A DNA stretch of 64,000 nt from Terriglobales bacterium (GTDB lineage: Bacteria > Acidobacteriota > Terriglobia > Terriglobales > Acidobacteriaceae). The first letter of the stretch is position 1. Each line of letters opens with the position of its first letter. The stretch lies in assembly GCA_025934735.1 (NCBI GenBank), contig JAICWP010000018.1:1-64000 (forward strand), in the 5' to 3' direction. This document shows, one piece after another, positions 7,628 to 16,297 of the stretch. Below the pieces are notes generated by a model. That model saw nothing but the letters and a program-made list of their open reading frames with translations, was not told the origin of the DNA and did no database searches. The translations under genes and the position numbers were made by a program.

Positions 7628-8803
7628 ATGCCCGAAACCACACTGCAAGCCGCCCCGGCCCCTCTCACCGCGCTGACCGACGATGAGGTCCTCTTCCGCG
7701 ACAACATCCGCCAGTTCGCCGAGGACAAGGTCCGCCCCCTGGTGCGCGAGATGGACGAAAAGGGCGTCTTCGACAAGGAGCTGATTCACCAGTTCTTCGA
7801 GCTTGGCCTGATGGGCATCGAGATTCCCGAGCAGTACGGCGGTGGGGCTGGCACCTTCTTCGAGGCCGTTCTTGCGGTGGAAGAGATGTCGCGGGTGGAC
7901 GCCTCTGCCGGCGTGGTGGTAGACGTGCAGAACACACTGGTCAACAACGCCCTGCTGCGCTGGGCCAGCGAAGAGCAGAAGAAGCGCTATCTGCCGCGCA
8001 TGGCCAGCGAGTGGGTGGGCGCCTACGCGCTCAGCGAGGCAGGCTCAGGCTCGGACGCTTTCGCGCTGCAGACCAAAGCGGAGCTGCGCGGCAGCGACTA
8101 CGTCCTGAACGGGCGCAAGCTCTGGATCACCAACGCCAAGGAAGCCGGCCTGTTTGTGCTCTTCGCCACCGTGGATCCCACCGCCGGCTACCGCGGCATC
8201 ACCGCCTTCCTGGTGGAGCGCGATTTCCCCGGCTTCTCCGTGGGCAAGAAAGAAGACAAGCTGGGCATTCGTGCCTCCAGCACCTGCGAGCTCATCCTGG
8301 AAGACTGCCGCGTGCCCAAGAACAACGTGCTGGGCGAGGTGGGCAAAGGCTACAAGATCGCCATTGAGACCCTGAACGAAGGCCGTATCGGCATTGGCGC
8401 GCAGATGGCAGGCGTGGCCCGTGGCGCCTGGGAATACGCCGCCAGGTACGCCCAGGAGCGTAAGCAGTTCGGCAAATCCATTGCGGATTTCCAGGGCATT
8501 CAGTTCCAGCTGGCGCAGATGGCCACTGAGATCGAGGCTGCCCGCATGATGGTTTACAACTCCGCCCGCATGAAGGATGCGGGCATGAACTTCGTCAAGG
8601 AAGCGGCTATGACCAAGCTCTTCTGCTCCCAGGTAGCCGAGCGGGTCACCTCACTGGCGGTCGAAATCTACGGCGGCTACGGCTTCACCAAGGATTATCC
8701 GGTGGAAAAGTATTTCCGCGATTCCAAGATCGGCAAGATCTACGAAGGCACATCCAACATGCAGCTGCAAACCATCGCCAAGCTGGTGCTGGGTGGCAAA
8801 TAG
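7628..8803 (+). CDS. Acyl-CoA dehydrogenase (short/branched-chain type)
   Basis: This FAD enzyme catalyses alpha,beta-dehydrogenation of an acyl-CoA, passing electrons to ETF. The 391-residue product has the usual N-terminal helical domain, the middle beta domain (YALSEAGSGSDAF at about 140, KLWITNAKEAGLF at about 170) and a C-terminal helical domain with RKQFGKSIADFQGIQF and YGGYGFTKDYPVEKYFRD. The final IYEGTSNMQLQTIAK carries the glutamate used as catalytic base in short-chain members. The ATG at 7628 is preferred because GAAGGAAG lies just upstream; a longer frame from 7580 adds residues not seen in the family. The gene stands alone, so the substrate is not set by context. Confidence 0.92.
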   Translation: MPETTLQAAPAPLTALTDDEVLFRDNIRQFAEDKVRPLVREMDEKGVFDKELIHQFFELGLMGIEIPEQYGGGAGTFFEAVLAVEEMSRVDASAGVVVDVQNTLVNNALLRWASEEQKKRYLPRMASEWVGAYALSEAGSGSDAFALQTKAELRGSDYVLNGRKLWITNAKEAGLFVLFATVDPTAGYRGITAFLVERDFPGFSVGKKEDKLGIRASSTCELILEDCRVPKNNVLGEVGKGYKIAIETLNEGRIGIGAQMAGVARGAWEYAARYAQERKQFGKSIADFQGIQFQLAQMATEIEAARMMVYNSARMKDAGMNFVKEAAMTKLFCSQVAERVTSLAVEIYGGYGFTKDYPVEKYFRDSKIGKIYEGTSNMQLQTIAKLVLGGK

Positions 8804-8846
8804 TTCTGGTTTTGGAAGGGAGCCCCATTCCGCGTGGATGGGGCAG

Positions 8847-9084
8847 GTGGCCCATTCAAGCCCGCTTTTGGCTTGAGTGGGCTAACCCGCAGCTTCGATT
8901 GATTGTGGAAGCCCCGGACTTCAGTCCGGGGAATGGAATACAGCGACGATCTGGGCTCTAGCCCCTGAAGCCTCTCCTCACACCCACTCAAGCAAAAGCC
9001 GCTTGAGTGGGCCACCGGCAGCACTTTTAGCCTCTGAGGCCTCTCATAACACTGCCCCACTCAACCAAAACACGCTTGAGTGGG
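8847..9084. repeat. Cluster of three related hairpin repeats
   Basis: Three copies of an inverted repeat with arms of the type CCCACTCAAGC and GCTTGAGTGGG lie at 8850-8882, 8982-9012 and 9055-9084. Copies two and three are also direct repeats over about 60 bases, including a preceding AGCC(C/T)CTGA(A/G)GCCTCTC block and a trailing CACCGGC. A further perfect hairpin, CCCCGGACT with AGTCCGGGG, lies at about 8913-8932. These fill the space between two convergent genes and look like REP-type elements that may also stop transcription. Confidence 0.7.
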
Positions 9085-9095
9085 CACCGGCCGCA

Positions 9096-9977
9096 TTAAT
9101 GCGCAAAACTCATGACTGCATCCAGATCGTGCACCAGTCGCTCCGGCTCGCGGTGGCCAAGAAATACTTCGCCATCCCACAGGTGAATGCGCACGCCTTT
9201 CTTGCCCCAAACGTACGCCCGGGTTTTGCCCACTCCGCGAATGCCGTACCCTCCTGCCGGGCCCCAGCTATCCACTGCATAGTCCCGGATCTGGGACGCC
9301 GGAATGGTGCGCAGGCGGAAGCCCAGGGTGCGGATCTCCAGGCCGGAATTGCTGAAGATGTAATGAAAACCGCTCCAGGCCATGATCACGGCCATCAGCA
9401 GCAGCAGCATGGGGACGCCCAGCACCAGGCGCACCACCAGGTTGGGAGCGGAAACGGCCAGCCCCGCCATCAGCACAATCGGCAGCGCCATCACCAGCGC
9501 CCACAGACGCGACCCGTGAACCTCGTCGGCGATCAGTTCTTCGGCCGGTAGCTGCGGACCGCGCCGTGTGCCCACGTAAACCACCAGCACCACGAACAGG
9601 GAGCCGAATCCCGCGACCAGGTACGGCAGCACGTGCACGCCGTGCCCGTACAGGTTGTAATTAACAATTCCATCGGTGGCGCCATACAGAATTCCGGTCA
9701 CTACATAGAAGAATCCGAGCAGGGTCCAGGCCGCCAAATCCGGCTGCGACGCGCGAATCATGACATAGGTGGAAATCCCCGCGGTTGTCGCCGTGGAAAC
9801 CAGGATGAAAATTAAGAAGGCGTTGGGCTGCATCCAGCCATTGGGCCGGCTGGCTAAATCAAAATGCGTCGCCAATCGCGCCGGCAACTGGTGCCATACC
9901 GTGAACAGCCGCAGGGCCGCTACCGGCACGGACAGCCAGAGCAAACAACTGAACAGCCGATACAAGCTGCGGCTCAT
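9096..9977 (-). CDS. Membrane protein with DUF1648-like N terminus and PH-like C terminus
   Basis: The 293-residue product has about six hydrophobic segments. An early loop, HFDLASRPNGWMQPNAF at about residues 36-53, is typical of the DUF1648 domain. After the last membrane segment (about 170-200) the soluble C terminus (about 205-293) is beta-rich (GLEIRTLGFRLRTIPASQIRDY), like the bacterial PH-like domain. Function is unknown; related proteins sit in the cytoplasmic membrane. It is convergent with the acyl-CoA dehydrogenase gene across the hairpin cluster. Confidence 0.6.
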   Translation of the reverse strand: MSRSLYRLFSCLLWLSVPVAALRLFTVWHQLPARLATHFDLASRPNGWMQPNAFLIFILVSTATTAGISTYVMIRASQPDLAAWTLLGFFYVVTGILYGATDGIVNYNLYGHGVHVLPYLVAGFGSLFVVLVVYVGTRRGPQLPAEELIADEVHGSRLWALVMALPIVLMAGLAVSAPNLVVRLVLGVPMLLLLMAVIMAWSGFHYIFSNSGLEIRTLGFRLRTIPASQIRDYAVDSWGPAGGYGIRGVGKTRAYVWGKKGVRIHLWDGEVFLGHREPERLVHDLDAVMSFAH

Positions 9978-10358
9978 CAGGCGAAGCCCACCACAAAGCA
10001 GACAAGATATGCATTTTCCCAGGTCATACCTCTCGTCTCCCCTGCGCCTGGCTGACCTCCACTAGGCGGCGAAAACGCCAGGCGCAGTTGATCAGCCACA
10101 AGCCGAGTTGCATTGCCCCATTTTTTCAAGCCATTGTAGCGCCATGGACCGGGAACCACATCCGGCACGGGGCTTCTCTCGGGTAACCACGTCCCGTGCG
10201 GACGGGCCGTAACTCTCTGATAACACACGTCTTTTCTTATTTTTTAGCGGCGCGGATCCGAGTTTCCCTGGTGCCGCTTTGGGAAAACTGTCGGCGCGAC
10301 GGCGCTTTCGAATGTTGCTGCCGGGCTCGCGCACTCATCTAAGCAACAGTAGGTACGT
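9978..10358. other. Intergenic region with an 11-bp inverted repeat and two direct repeats
   Basis: A perfect inverted repeat (CTGCGCCTGGC and GCCAGGCGCAG) spans 10042-10087. Two near-identical motifs, CGGGAACCACATCC at 10150 and CGGGTAACCACGTCC at 10180, are spaced 30 bases, about three helical turns, which would suit a DNA-binding regulator. The region lies upstream of a histidine kinase gene. Confidence 0.35.
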
Positions 10359-11789
10359 ATGCGTCCCTGGCTTCGAAACCGGCCGGTCCTGGCTTATCTG
10401 TTCGCCTTCCTGGTGGGCGGGGTAGCGCTGGGCGTGGTGGTGGGCCTCGAACAGGTTGTGGGTTACATCCCCCTGCTCTTCCTCGCTTTTGTGGCCCTGG
10501 TGGAGGCCTATGCCGGCTGGGGACCAGCCCTGCTGTCCATGGGCATCTGCATTGCCGGGTCGTTCTGGTTCATGAACGCCCAGGTCATCGTCAACGAGCA
10601 CCTGCACAATTATGCCAAGCTGGCGATCTTCCCTGTGGTCGCGGTGGCCATCATCTATTTGATGGAGACTCGCCGCCGCGAGCGGCAAGCCGCGCGAGAG
10701 CAACTGCTCGAGCTCTCCACCCTGCTGGAGGGCATGCCGGAAGCGGTGTTCATCTTTGACCGCAACGCTCGCGTGGTGGACGTAAACCGCGCCGCCGAGC
10801 AGATTTCCGCTTGCACCCGCGAAGAATTGACCGGAGCGCATGTAAACTTCCTCGCCCGCCATCTGGGAGTGCAAAAGCACGATCAGCCGGCGCAGGTCTC
10901 CAGCCTGGCGGTCACTCGTGCCTTGCGTGGCGAAACCGTGCAGAACGAAGCCCGCACCTTTTCCAATCCGGCTGACGGCTCCGCCGTTGATGCCCTGGTC
11001 TCCGCCAATCCCATGCGGGGCAGCGAAGGCGAAATCATCGGTGCCCTTCTGGTGGTGCGCGACGTCACTGAAATTAACCAGCTGCAGCGCCGCGTTTCCG
11101 ATACCGAGCGCCACCTGGCCATCGGGCAGATGGCTTCCGGCATTGCCCATGATTTCAATAATGTGCTCAACACCATTACCCAGGCCACGGCCCTGCTGCA
11201 GACCCGGCCCGAGCAGACGGAAGAGCAACGTTTTTACCTGAGCATGATTGACAATTCCGCCCGCCGCGGCGCGGAGATCATTAAACGGGTGCGGGAGTAC
11301 ATTCGCGGCGGCAGCGGCGAGACCGCGCCGGTGGATGTTCGCCAGCTTATGCAGGACGCCTTGGAATTGACCCGCCCCATGTGGCGCGGCGTCAACAACC
11401 TTTCTGTTATCACGCAGTTCCAGCCGGTCAGCCCGGTGGTTGCCAACGCTGCCGACCTGCGCCGCGTGTTCACCAACCTGATTGTGAATGCCATCCAGGC
11501 CATGCCGGAGGGTGGGCAGTTGACCTTGCAATGCGAGGAGCGCGGCGGCAAAGTCTATGCCAGCGTGCAGGATACTGGGTCCGGCATACCTTCCGAGCAG
11601 CAAAAGAAGGTGTTTCTACCCTATTTCACTACCAAGCCCACCGGCACCGGCCTGGGCCTCTCCACCGCGCAGAAGATGCTGCTGGCGCAGGGCGGCGATA
11701 TCAGCTTCCACAGCGAGCCCGGCAAAGGCTCCACCTTCACCGTGCAACTTCCCGCCGGCAGCCGACATGAATTGGGAAACGTCGCGTAG
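10359..11789 (+). CDS. Membrane PAS-domain sensor histidine kinase
   Basis: The 476-residue kinase has four predicted membrane segments in residues 9-101, resembling the KdpD-type DUF4118 module. A PAS domain follows (about 120-235; GMPEAVFIFDRNARVVDVN), then a HisKA domain with phospho-accepting H264 in ASGIAHDFNNVLN. The C-terminal HATPase (about 360-470) has the N box LTNLIVNAIQAMPEGG and the G boxes DTGSGIP and GTGLGLST. It probably autophosphorylates in response to a signal sensed by the PAS or membrane domain. No response regulator is adjacent, so it is an orphan kinase. Confidence 0.9.
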   Translation: MRPWLRNRPVLAYLFAFLVGGVALGVVVGLEQVVGYIPLLFLAFVALVEAYAGWGPALLSMGICIAGSFWFMNAQVIVNEHLHNYAKLAIFPVVAVAIIYLMETRRRERQAAREQLLELSTLLEGMPEAVFIFDRNARVVDVNRAAEQISACTREELTGAHVNFLARHLGVQKHDQPAQVSSLAVTRALRGETVQNEARTFSNPADGSAVDALVSANPMRGSEGEIIGALLVVRDVTEINQLQRRVSDTERHLAIGQMASGIAHDFNNVLNTITQATALLQTRPEQTEEQRFYLSMIDNSARRGAEIIKRVREYIRGGSGETAPVDVRQLMQDALELTRPMWRGVNNLSVITQFQPVSPVVANAADLRRVFTNLIVNAIQAMPEGGQLTLQCEERGGKVYASVQDTGSGIPSEQQKKVFLPYFTTKPTGTGLGLSTAQKMLLAQGGDISFHSEPGKGSTFTVQLPAGSRHELGNVA

Positions 11790-12033
11790 ACCGCCCCGAA
11801 CCAGATGCTTCTGATTCCACCGCCATCCTGAGCTGGAGCCTGATAAGTTACTTGCCCGCGACATGCTTCTCGTGCATCCAACCTTCCAATTATGTGCACG
11901 CAATTGCACTCCCGGGTACGCCGTGGGCTTATAGCTCACGGTTAAGTCTTGCAAACACAGCGACATACAAAGCTTTCCCCGCTGGCTGAGCAGGTGCTCA
12001 AAAGAAAATGTCGGCTGTAAAACGAGGTGCTTC

Positions 12034-12372
12034 TTGAGCGAGAACAGCACAAATTCCCCTAAGCGGAAACACACCCTGCTGCCCGTACTCGTAGTGCTGT
12101 TCCTGGTCGCGTACGGCATGATGACCATGCTGATCGTGGAGCAAGGGAACACCATCGAATCCCAGCGTTTGCTCATCAAGCAACTGTTCAGCGACAGCGC
12201 AGAACTCAGCGCGATGAAGGGACACGAGGCGCTAAAGCGCCATGCGCCGGCCCGTCCCAAAACCTATGCCCAGCGTCCACCGCAGCCCAGGGTCCGCCCC
12301 CATCAGACCGAGCCGCGGGTGGATTCTCCGCAAGCCCCAGCTGATCCGCAGCGCTCGGCCATATCCCTGTAA
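12034..12372 (+). CDS. Small single-pass membrane protein, unknown function
   Basis: The 112-residue product starts at TTG behind ACGAGGTG. A basic N terminus is followed by one membrane helix (about residues 14-36, LLPVLVVLFLVAYGMMTMLIV). A short coiled-coil-like stretch (about 38-60) and a proline/arginine-rich tail follow (RPPQPRVRPHQ). It lies about 240 bases downstream of the kinase gene on the same strand. No family is recognised. Confidence 0.55.
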   Translation: MSENSTNSPKRKHTLLPVLVVLFLVAYGMMTMLIVEQGNTIESQRLLIKQLFSDSAELSAMKGHEALKRHAPARPKTYAQRPPQPRVRPHQTEPRVDSPQAPADPQRSAISL

Positions 12373-12384
12373 CCGCTGCAAGAA

Positions 12385-13659
12385 CTAGCTCTTACGCGAG
12401 CCGGCAAGCGCCTTTGAGCCGCGCCCGCTGCGCACTGGGGTTCCCGCCAACTCCACCCGGTTTCTGCCGCCAGCCTTCGCCCGATACAAAGCTCTATCGG
12501 CAGCGGCGATCACCTGCTGAACCGAACGCTGCTTCAGTTCCGGCTCCGCCACGCCAATGCTCACCGTCACCGAGGTAATTTCCCCCGCATCCACCGGTTC
12601 CAGCTTGAGTTGGCGCTGGCGGGAGTTGCGGCGCTTTGCATCGCGGCGGTCCGGCCCGCGCGTCTGGCGGCGACGGTCAGCACCCCGCACACAAAAGACC
12701 GACTCCTCAATCGCCCGCCTCAACTCCTCCAGATAAGGCAGGGTTTCCCCCGCGGACAGGTTACGGAATAAAATCGCGAACTCCTCGCCGCCGCAGCGAA
12801 ACGCCTGGCCACCCCCGCGCACCCGCTCCAGGCGAGCCGCCACCATGCGCAGCACCTCGTCGCCGGTATCGTGGCCGTACAAATCGTTAAAAGATTTGAA
12901 GTGGTCAATATCCAGCACGGCGATGCTATAGGGTGCCGCCAGTGACGCAACCGATTCGTTGAAAGCGCGCCGGCTGGACAGGCCGGTAAGCTCGTCGTGG
13001 TAGGCCATGAAATAGAAGTTCTCGATCAAAGAAGCGCCCAGAATGAGCGCACCCGTGCCCAGATAAGCGGTGGCGGCCACGCCCACGCCGCTATGGCGCA
13101 AGGCCAGCCAGGCCGCCAACGTACCCCAAAAGAAGCCGCTTTCCAGGCTCCTGCGCCGCAACAAGGCACGCAGCAGGAAGACCAGAACGGATGCGGCGCA
13201 TAGTCCCATTGCGGGCCAAGGCAGATTGAAAGCGCGGTTGATATGCAATTCGCTGCTCACGCCCAGCGCCACAAAATCAGTCAGCAGCAGGGCGGCGCGA
13301 GGAACCAACGCGTCCAGGCTGAAACCCCGTTCCGGCAGGAAGGAAAACGCCAGCAGATTAATGGGAATGAGAAAAGCGGCAATCACCACCCGCACCGGGT
13401 CAGCACTGAGGTGGGAAGGACCAAACGCGGTCTCCTCAATCAGGAGAAGTGCCAACAGCGAAAACAACACCCGGGTAGAGCGAAAGCGCCAGGCCAGCAG
13501 AACTCCGGCGCCCAGCACCAGATAAAAACCGAACTGCACCCGCACATAGCTGGAGGCCGTGAGGGGAAAAGAATTCAGCAGCAACGCCGCGGCGAGCAGC
13601 AAAAGGCCGCCCGGCAGCAAAGCTAGCACCGGCGCTCTGCTCGAGGAAGTCACGCTCAA
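12385..13659 (-). CDS. Membrane diguanylate cyclase (GGDEF)
   Basis: The enzyme makes cyclic di-GMP from two GTP. The 424-residue product has about six to eight membrane segments in residues 9-215, then a GGDEF domain starting YHDELTGLSSRRAF, with the active loop GGEEF at 290-294 and YGHDTGDEVLR upstream. The end of the domain shows SIGVAEPE and ADRALYRAK. The inhibitory RxxD site normally five residues before GGEEF is absent, so product inhibition is unlikely. A very basic insert (RRRQTRGPDRRDAKRR) lies within the domain. The start is TTG; a GTG six bases further in is an alternative. It is convergent with the small membrane protein. Confidence 0.9.
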   Translation of the reverse strand: MSVTSSSRAPVLALLPGGLLLLAAALLLNSFPLTASSYVRVQFGFYLVLGAGVLLAWRFRSTRVLFSLLALLLIEETAFGPSHLSADPVRVVIAAFLIPINLLAFSFLPERGFSLDALVPRAALLLTDFVALGVSSELHINRAFNLPWPAMGLCAASVLVFLLRALLRRRSLESGFFWGTLAAWLALRHSGVGVAATAYLGTGALILGASLIENFYFMAYHDELTGLSSRRAFNESVASLAAPYSIAVLDIDHFKSFNDLYGHDTGDEVLRMVAARLERVRGGGQAFRCGGEEFAILFRNLSAGETLPYLEELRRAIEESVFCVRGADRRRQTRGPDRRDAKRRNSRQRQLKLEPVDAGEITSVTVSIGVAEPELKQRSVQQVIAAADRALYRAKAGGRNRVELAGTPVRSGRGSKALAGSRKS

Positions 13660-13766
13660 GCCCCTAGGAAGTGGCTGTTTCGAGCGTATCTTGCAAACTT
13701 GCCCAAGGGGAATGACATCTTGGATTCAGATTACCGTGGTAACCAGCCGACATGAGCCAGCAGTTG

Positions 13767-13812
13767 GCAATAAATAAGGGGCTGACGCCCGAAAGCGTCA
13801 ACCCCGGTTGCC
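13767..13812. terminator. Strong stem-loop between two minus-strand genes, probable terminator
   Basis: The stem GGGGCTGACGC / GCGTCAACCCC has a loop CCGAAA and is extended by an outer GGCAA / TTGCC pair. On the minus strand it is followed by a T-rich stretch and would end transcription of the fibronectin-like gene before the diguanylate cyclase. Confidence 0.55.
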
Positions 13813-13831
13813 AAAAAAAATCTTCAGCCGT

Positions 13832-14833
13832 TCAGCGCATCGTTTCCTCGCTTTGCACGAAGGCTTTCGGATTCTGCGCCAGTTGCTGTTTCACTCCGGG
13901 GTGGGTTTGCAGGAACTGAGTGAAGCCGGGATGCTGCACCATGTACCGGCCATTCCTGGCTAACTCCGGATTCTTCTGCAGGTCCGCTTTGATGTTGGGG
14001 TGGGTCACCAGGAATTGACGGAAGTTGTTCAGCGCCACATTGCGAGGTGAGGTCTTGGCGGCTTGGGCGGGAACTGCGGCTGCGTTGCCCTTTGTCTGGA
14101 ACTGTTCCACGCCGCTAACCGCCTGCGTGCCCGTGCCCTGCGCCTGCGTGGACTCCACCCGGTAGTAGTAGGTGGTGCCGGGCTTCAGGCTACGCAAGTA
14201 AACCCGGTGCGTCAGCCCGCCCCAAGGGGCCTCGGCTGTTTGATTCAACGCCTGGGGTGTGGTCCCATATTTCAGAATCGTGCTGGAATTGTCATTCGTG
14301 GACCAAGCGATAGTCGCGGTGGTTGGCTTAACCGACTCGACTACCGGCCCGTGAGTGAGCTTCACAGCGGCAGGCTTGGTCGCGCCGGCCGGTGCTGCCG
14401 CCTTGGCGGGCGTTCCACCCTGAGTGCGGAACTGCTCCACCCCGCTCAGGACTTGCGAACCGCTGCCCTGCGCTTCCGTGGACTCCACACGGTAGTAGTA
14501 AGTGGTGCCCGGCTTCAAGCCACGGAGGTAAACCCGGTGCGTCGGCCCTCCCCAGGGCGCCTCGGCTTTTTTGTTGAGATCCTTGGGATCGGTGCCGTAC
14601 TTCAGAATGGTACTGGCCTTGGCGTTCGTGGACCAGGCAATGGTCGCGATGGTGTCCTTGGCCGATTCCACCACTGGCGCGTGGATGATCTTTAGCTTTT
14701 GAGCTTTTTGCGCGTGCTTGGCCGGGGTGTCCTTATCTTTGTCCTTGTCCTGCGGCGAGCGACTGCTGGCCTGGGCGCAAGTGGCAAGCCCCAGGGCGAG
14801 ACAAACTGCGAGGGTTGCAAAATGCTTTCTCAT
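13832..14833 (-). CDS. Secreted protein with two fibronectin type III / purple acid phosphatase N-like repeats
   Basis: The 333-residue product begins with a signal peptide (about residues 1-23) and a lysine/aspartate-rich linker. Two near-identical repeats of about 90 residues follow, each with TIAWSTN, TILKYGT, EAPWGG, THRVYLR and LKPGTTYYYRVES. This is the fold used as an N-terminal module in purple acid phosphatases and in fibronectin III domains; here there is no catalytic domain. The C terminus (about 270-333) is helical (LNNFRQFLVTHPNIKADLQK) with short repeats rich in HP. The ATG at 14833 is chosen because GGAGT lies seven bases upstream; the ATG at 14839 is too close to it. A role in surface binding is only a guess. 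Confidence 0.75.
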   Translation of the reverse strand: MRKHFATLAVCLALGLATCAQASSRSPQDKDKDKDTPAKHAQKAQKLKIIHAPVVESAKDTIATIAWSTNAKASTILKYGTDPKDLNKKAEAPWGGPTHRVYLRGLKPGTTYYYRVESTEAQGSGSQVLSGVEQFRTQGGTPAKAAAPAGATKPAAVKLTHGPVVESVKPTTATIAWSTNDNSSTILKYGTTPQALNQTAEAPWGGLTHRVYLRSLKPGTTYYYRVESTQAQGTGTQAVSGVEQFQTKGNAAAVPAQAAKTSPRNVALNNFRQFLVTHPNIKADLQKNPELARNGRYMVQHPGFTQFLQTHPGVKQQLAQNPKAFVQSEETMR

Positions 14834-15165
14834 GGTCATACTCCGTTCGTAAGTGCGTACTTACTGACAAAGGGCGTGTTTGCTGAGATGCTAGCCAGGG
14901 CGCCGCAGTGGCCAGATGGACCCCAGAACCGGCCCGCCAGAGCAGCTGGGTTCGCTTAGTCTCTACGGCAAAACCGGATACCGTCGTTCGCGAACGGGTA
15001 GCTCAAAGAGTCACTAATTAAAGTGAGACACGATATGCTCGGTCTGGTATATATTTGGCGGACGAGACGTGTCGGTACCTGTGCTGCCTTCTCGACACTC
15101 TCGTTCATAGCATCGGAGTTGCAGGCCACCAGCTATCAATCCATCCCGGTAACGGAAAGACGCGT
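14834..15165. promoter_or_regulatory. Divergent promoter region with a palindrome
   Basis: A perfect inverted repeat TCACT-AATTAA-AGTGA lies at 15011-15026, about 20 bases before a TATATAT stretch (about 15048-15054) that could be a -10 box for the XRE gene. This spacing would suit an autoregulatory operator. No further gene is seen. Confidence 0.3.
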
Positions 15166-15423
15166 ATGGCATACATGAACAGAAAAGCAGGACGGGGGAT
15201 GCGCGACCTCCGCGATGAGTTGGGCCTTACCATGCGCGATGTACATCGCTTGACCAAGAAGTTCGGTAAACAACGGCGTAACAGCGACTACATTGTGTCC
15301 CCCAGCCGTCTGTCGGATATCGAGAAGCACGGGCACACTCCCAATCTGTACCGCTTGCATGCGCTGGCGCTGGCCTACCGCAGCAAAACAGGAAAGCTGC
15401 TGAAGCTGTACGGAATCAGCTGA
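15166..15423 (+). CDS. XRE-family helix-turn-helix regulator (small)
   Basis: The 85-residue protein has an N-terminal helix-turn-helix (RDLRDELGLTMRDVHRLTKK) followed by YIVSPSRLSDIEKHGHTPNL, the usual XRE pattern in which SRLSDIE forms the last contact helix. The ATG at 15166 follows ACGGAAAGACGC; the frame is open upstream to 15055, but the cysteine-rich extension is not part of the fold, and a second ATG lies nine bases further in. No toxin or partner gene is adjacent. It may repress itself through the palindrome at 15011. Confidence 0.65.
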   Translation: MAYMNRKAGRGMRDLRDELGLTMRDVHRLTKKFGKQRRNSDYIVSPSRLSDIEKHGHTPNLYRLHALALAYRSKTGKLLKLYGIS

Positions 15424-15462
15424 TCGCCCCGGCATTGCGGCGGGGTGGCCTAGAATAGGCGC

Positions 15463-16188
15463 TTGCCGCATAACGCCCAATTCAACCGCCTGTGCATTGT
15501 TCTTGTGGCGACGCGCAACCCGCTTAATTTGGGGGCGGCCGCTCGCGCCATGAGCAATTTCGGTTTTCTGCGGCTGCGGGTGGTGAATCCCTACGAGCTG
15601 GCATTTCGCGAGGCGCGCTCCGCCGTGGGGGCGCAGCCGGTGCTGGCCCAGGCGGAAGAGTATAAGAGTGTGGCCGAGGCGGTGGCCGACTGCAGCCTGG
15701 TGGTGGGAACCACTGCCGGCGCCCGCCGCCAGCCGCAACTTGCACTGCGACGCCTGGCCGAGGCTGCGCCCGAGCTTCGCCATCACCTGCAGTCCGGTCA
15801 GGTGGCGCTTCTCTTTGGCTCTGAGAAACGGGGCCTCTCCAACCAGGACTTCAGTCATTGCCAGTGGCTGATGCGTATCCCGACACGCGTAGAGCACCCC
15901 TCCATGAACCTCGGCCAGGCGGTAGCCGTCTGCCTGTATGAACTGGCGAGGACGGAACACGCGTCCCCACCCATCGCCAGGCCGAAGCCAGCCACAGCGG
16001 AAGAACTCGAGCGGATGAGCGCCTTGCTGTTGCAGACTCTCCGGGCCAGCGGCTATGTAAAGCCGCGGACCGGCGCCTCCGGTGAGGAGAAGGTACGGCG
16101 GCTGGTGCGCCGGCTAAACCTCCAGGCAGCAGATGCCGAGGTCTGGCTGGGCATGCTGCGCCAGATTTTGTGGAAACTGAGTGCCTGA
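15463..16188 (+). CDS. trmJ: tRNA (cytidine/uridine-2'-O-)methyltransferase, TrmJ type
   Basis: This SPOUT enzyme transfers a methyl group from S-adenosylmethionine to the ribose 2'-O at position 32 of tRNA in the TrmJ family. The 241-residue product shows the three knot motifs in order: VATRNPLNLGAAARAMSNFG near the N terminus, LLFGSEKRGLSN at about 110-122, and RIPTRVEHPSMNLGQAVAV at about 138-156. The C terminus is the helical extension typical of TrmJ. The TTG start is the only one that keeps the full first strand; its ribosome binding site is weak, so the exact start is uncertain. It is not in an operon. Confidence 0.88.
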   Translation: MPHNAQFNRLCIVLVATRNPLNLGAAARAMSNFGFLRLRVVNPYELAFREARSAVGAQPVLAQAEEYKSVAEAVADCSLVVGTTAGARRQPQLALRRLAEAAPELRHHLQSGQVALLFGSEKRGLSNQDFSHCQWLMRIPTRVEHPSMNLGQAVAVCLYELARTEHASPPIARPKPATAEELERMSALLLQTLRASGYVKPRTGASGEEKVRRLVRRLNLQAADAEVWLGMLRQILWKLSA

Positions 16189-16297
16189 AGAACCGCCCCG
16201 GTGGCGGAATACCGGCGTTTAGATGTAGAATTCCTCCCCATTGTCTGAAGCACCCACGCGCCATAATCTACGGGCTTCAACTAGGAGGTTGGTTTAA

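Noticed and set aside
10335-11603. Antisense frame of about 420 codons opposite the PAS kinase
   Set aside because: It is a shadow of a clear histidine kinase, with no recognisable motif.
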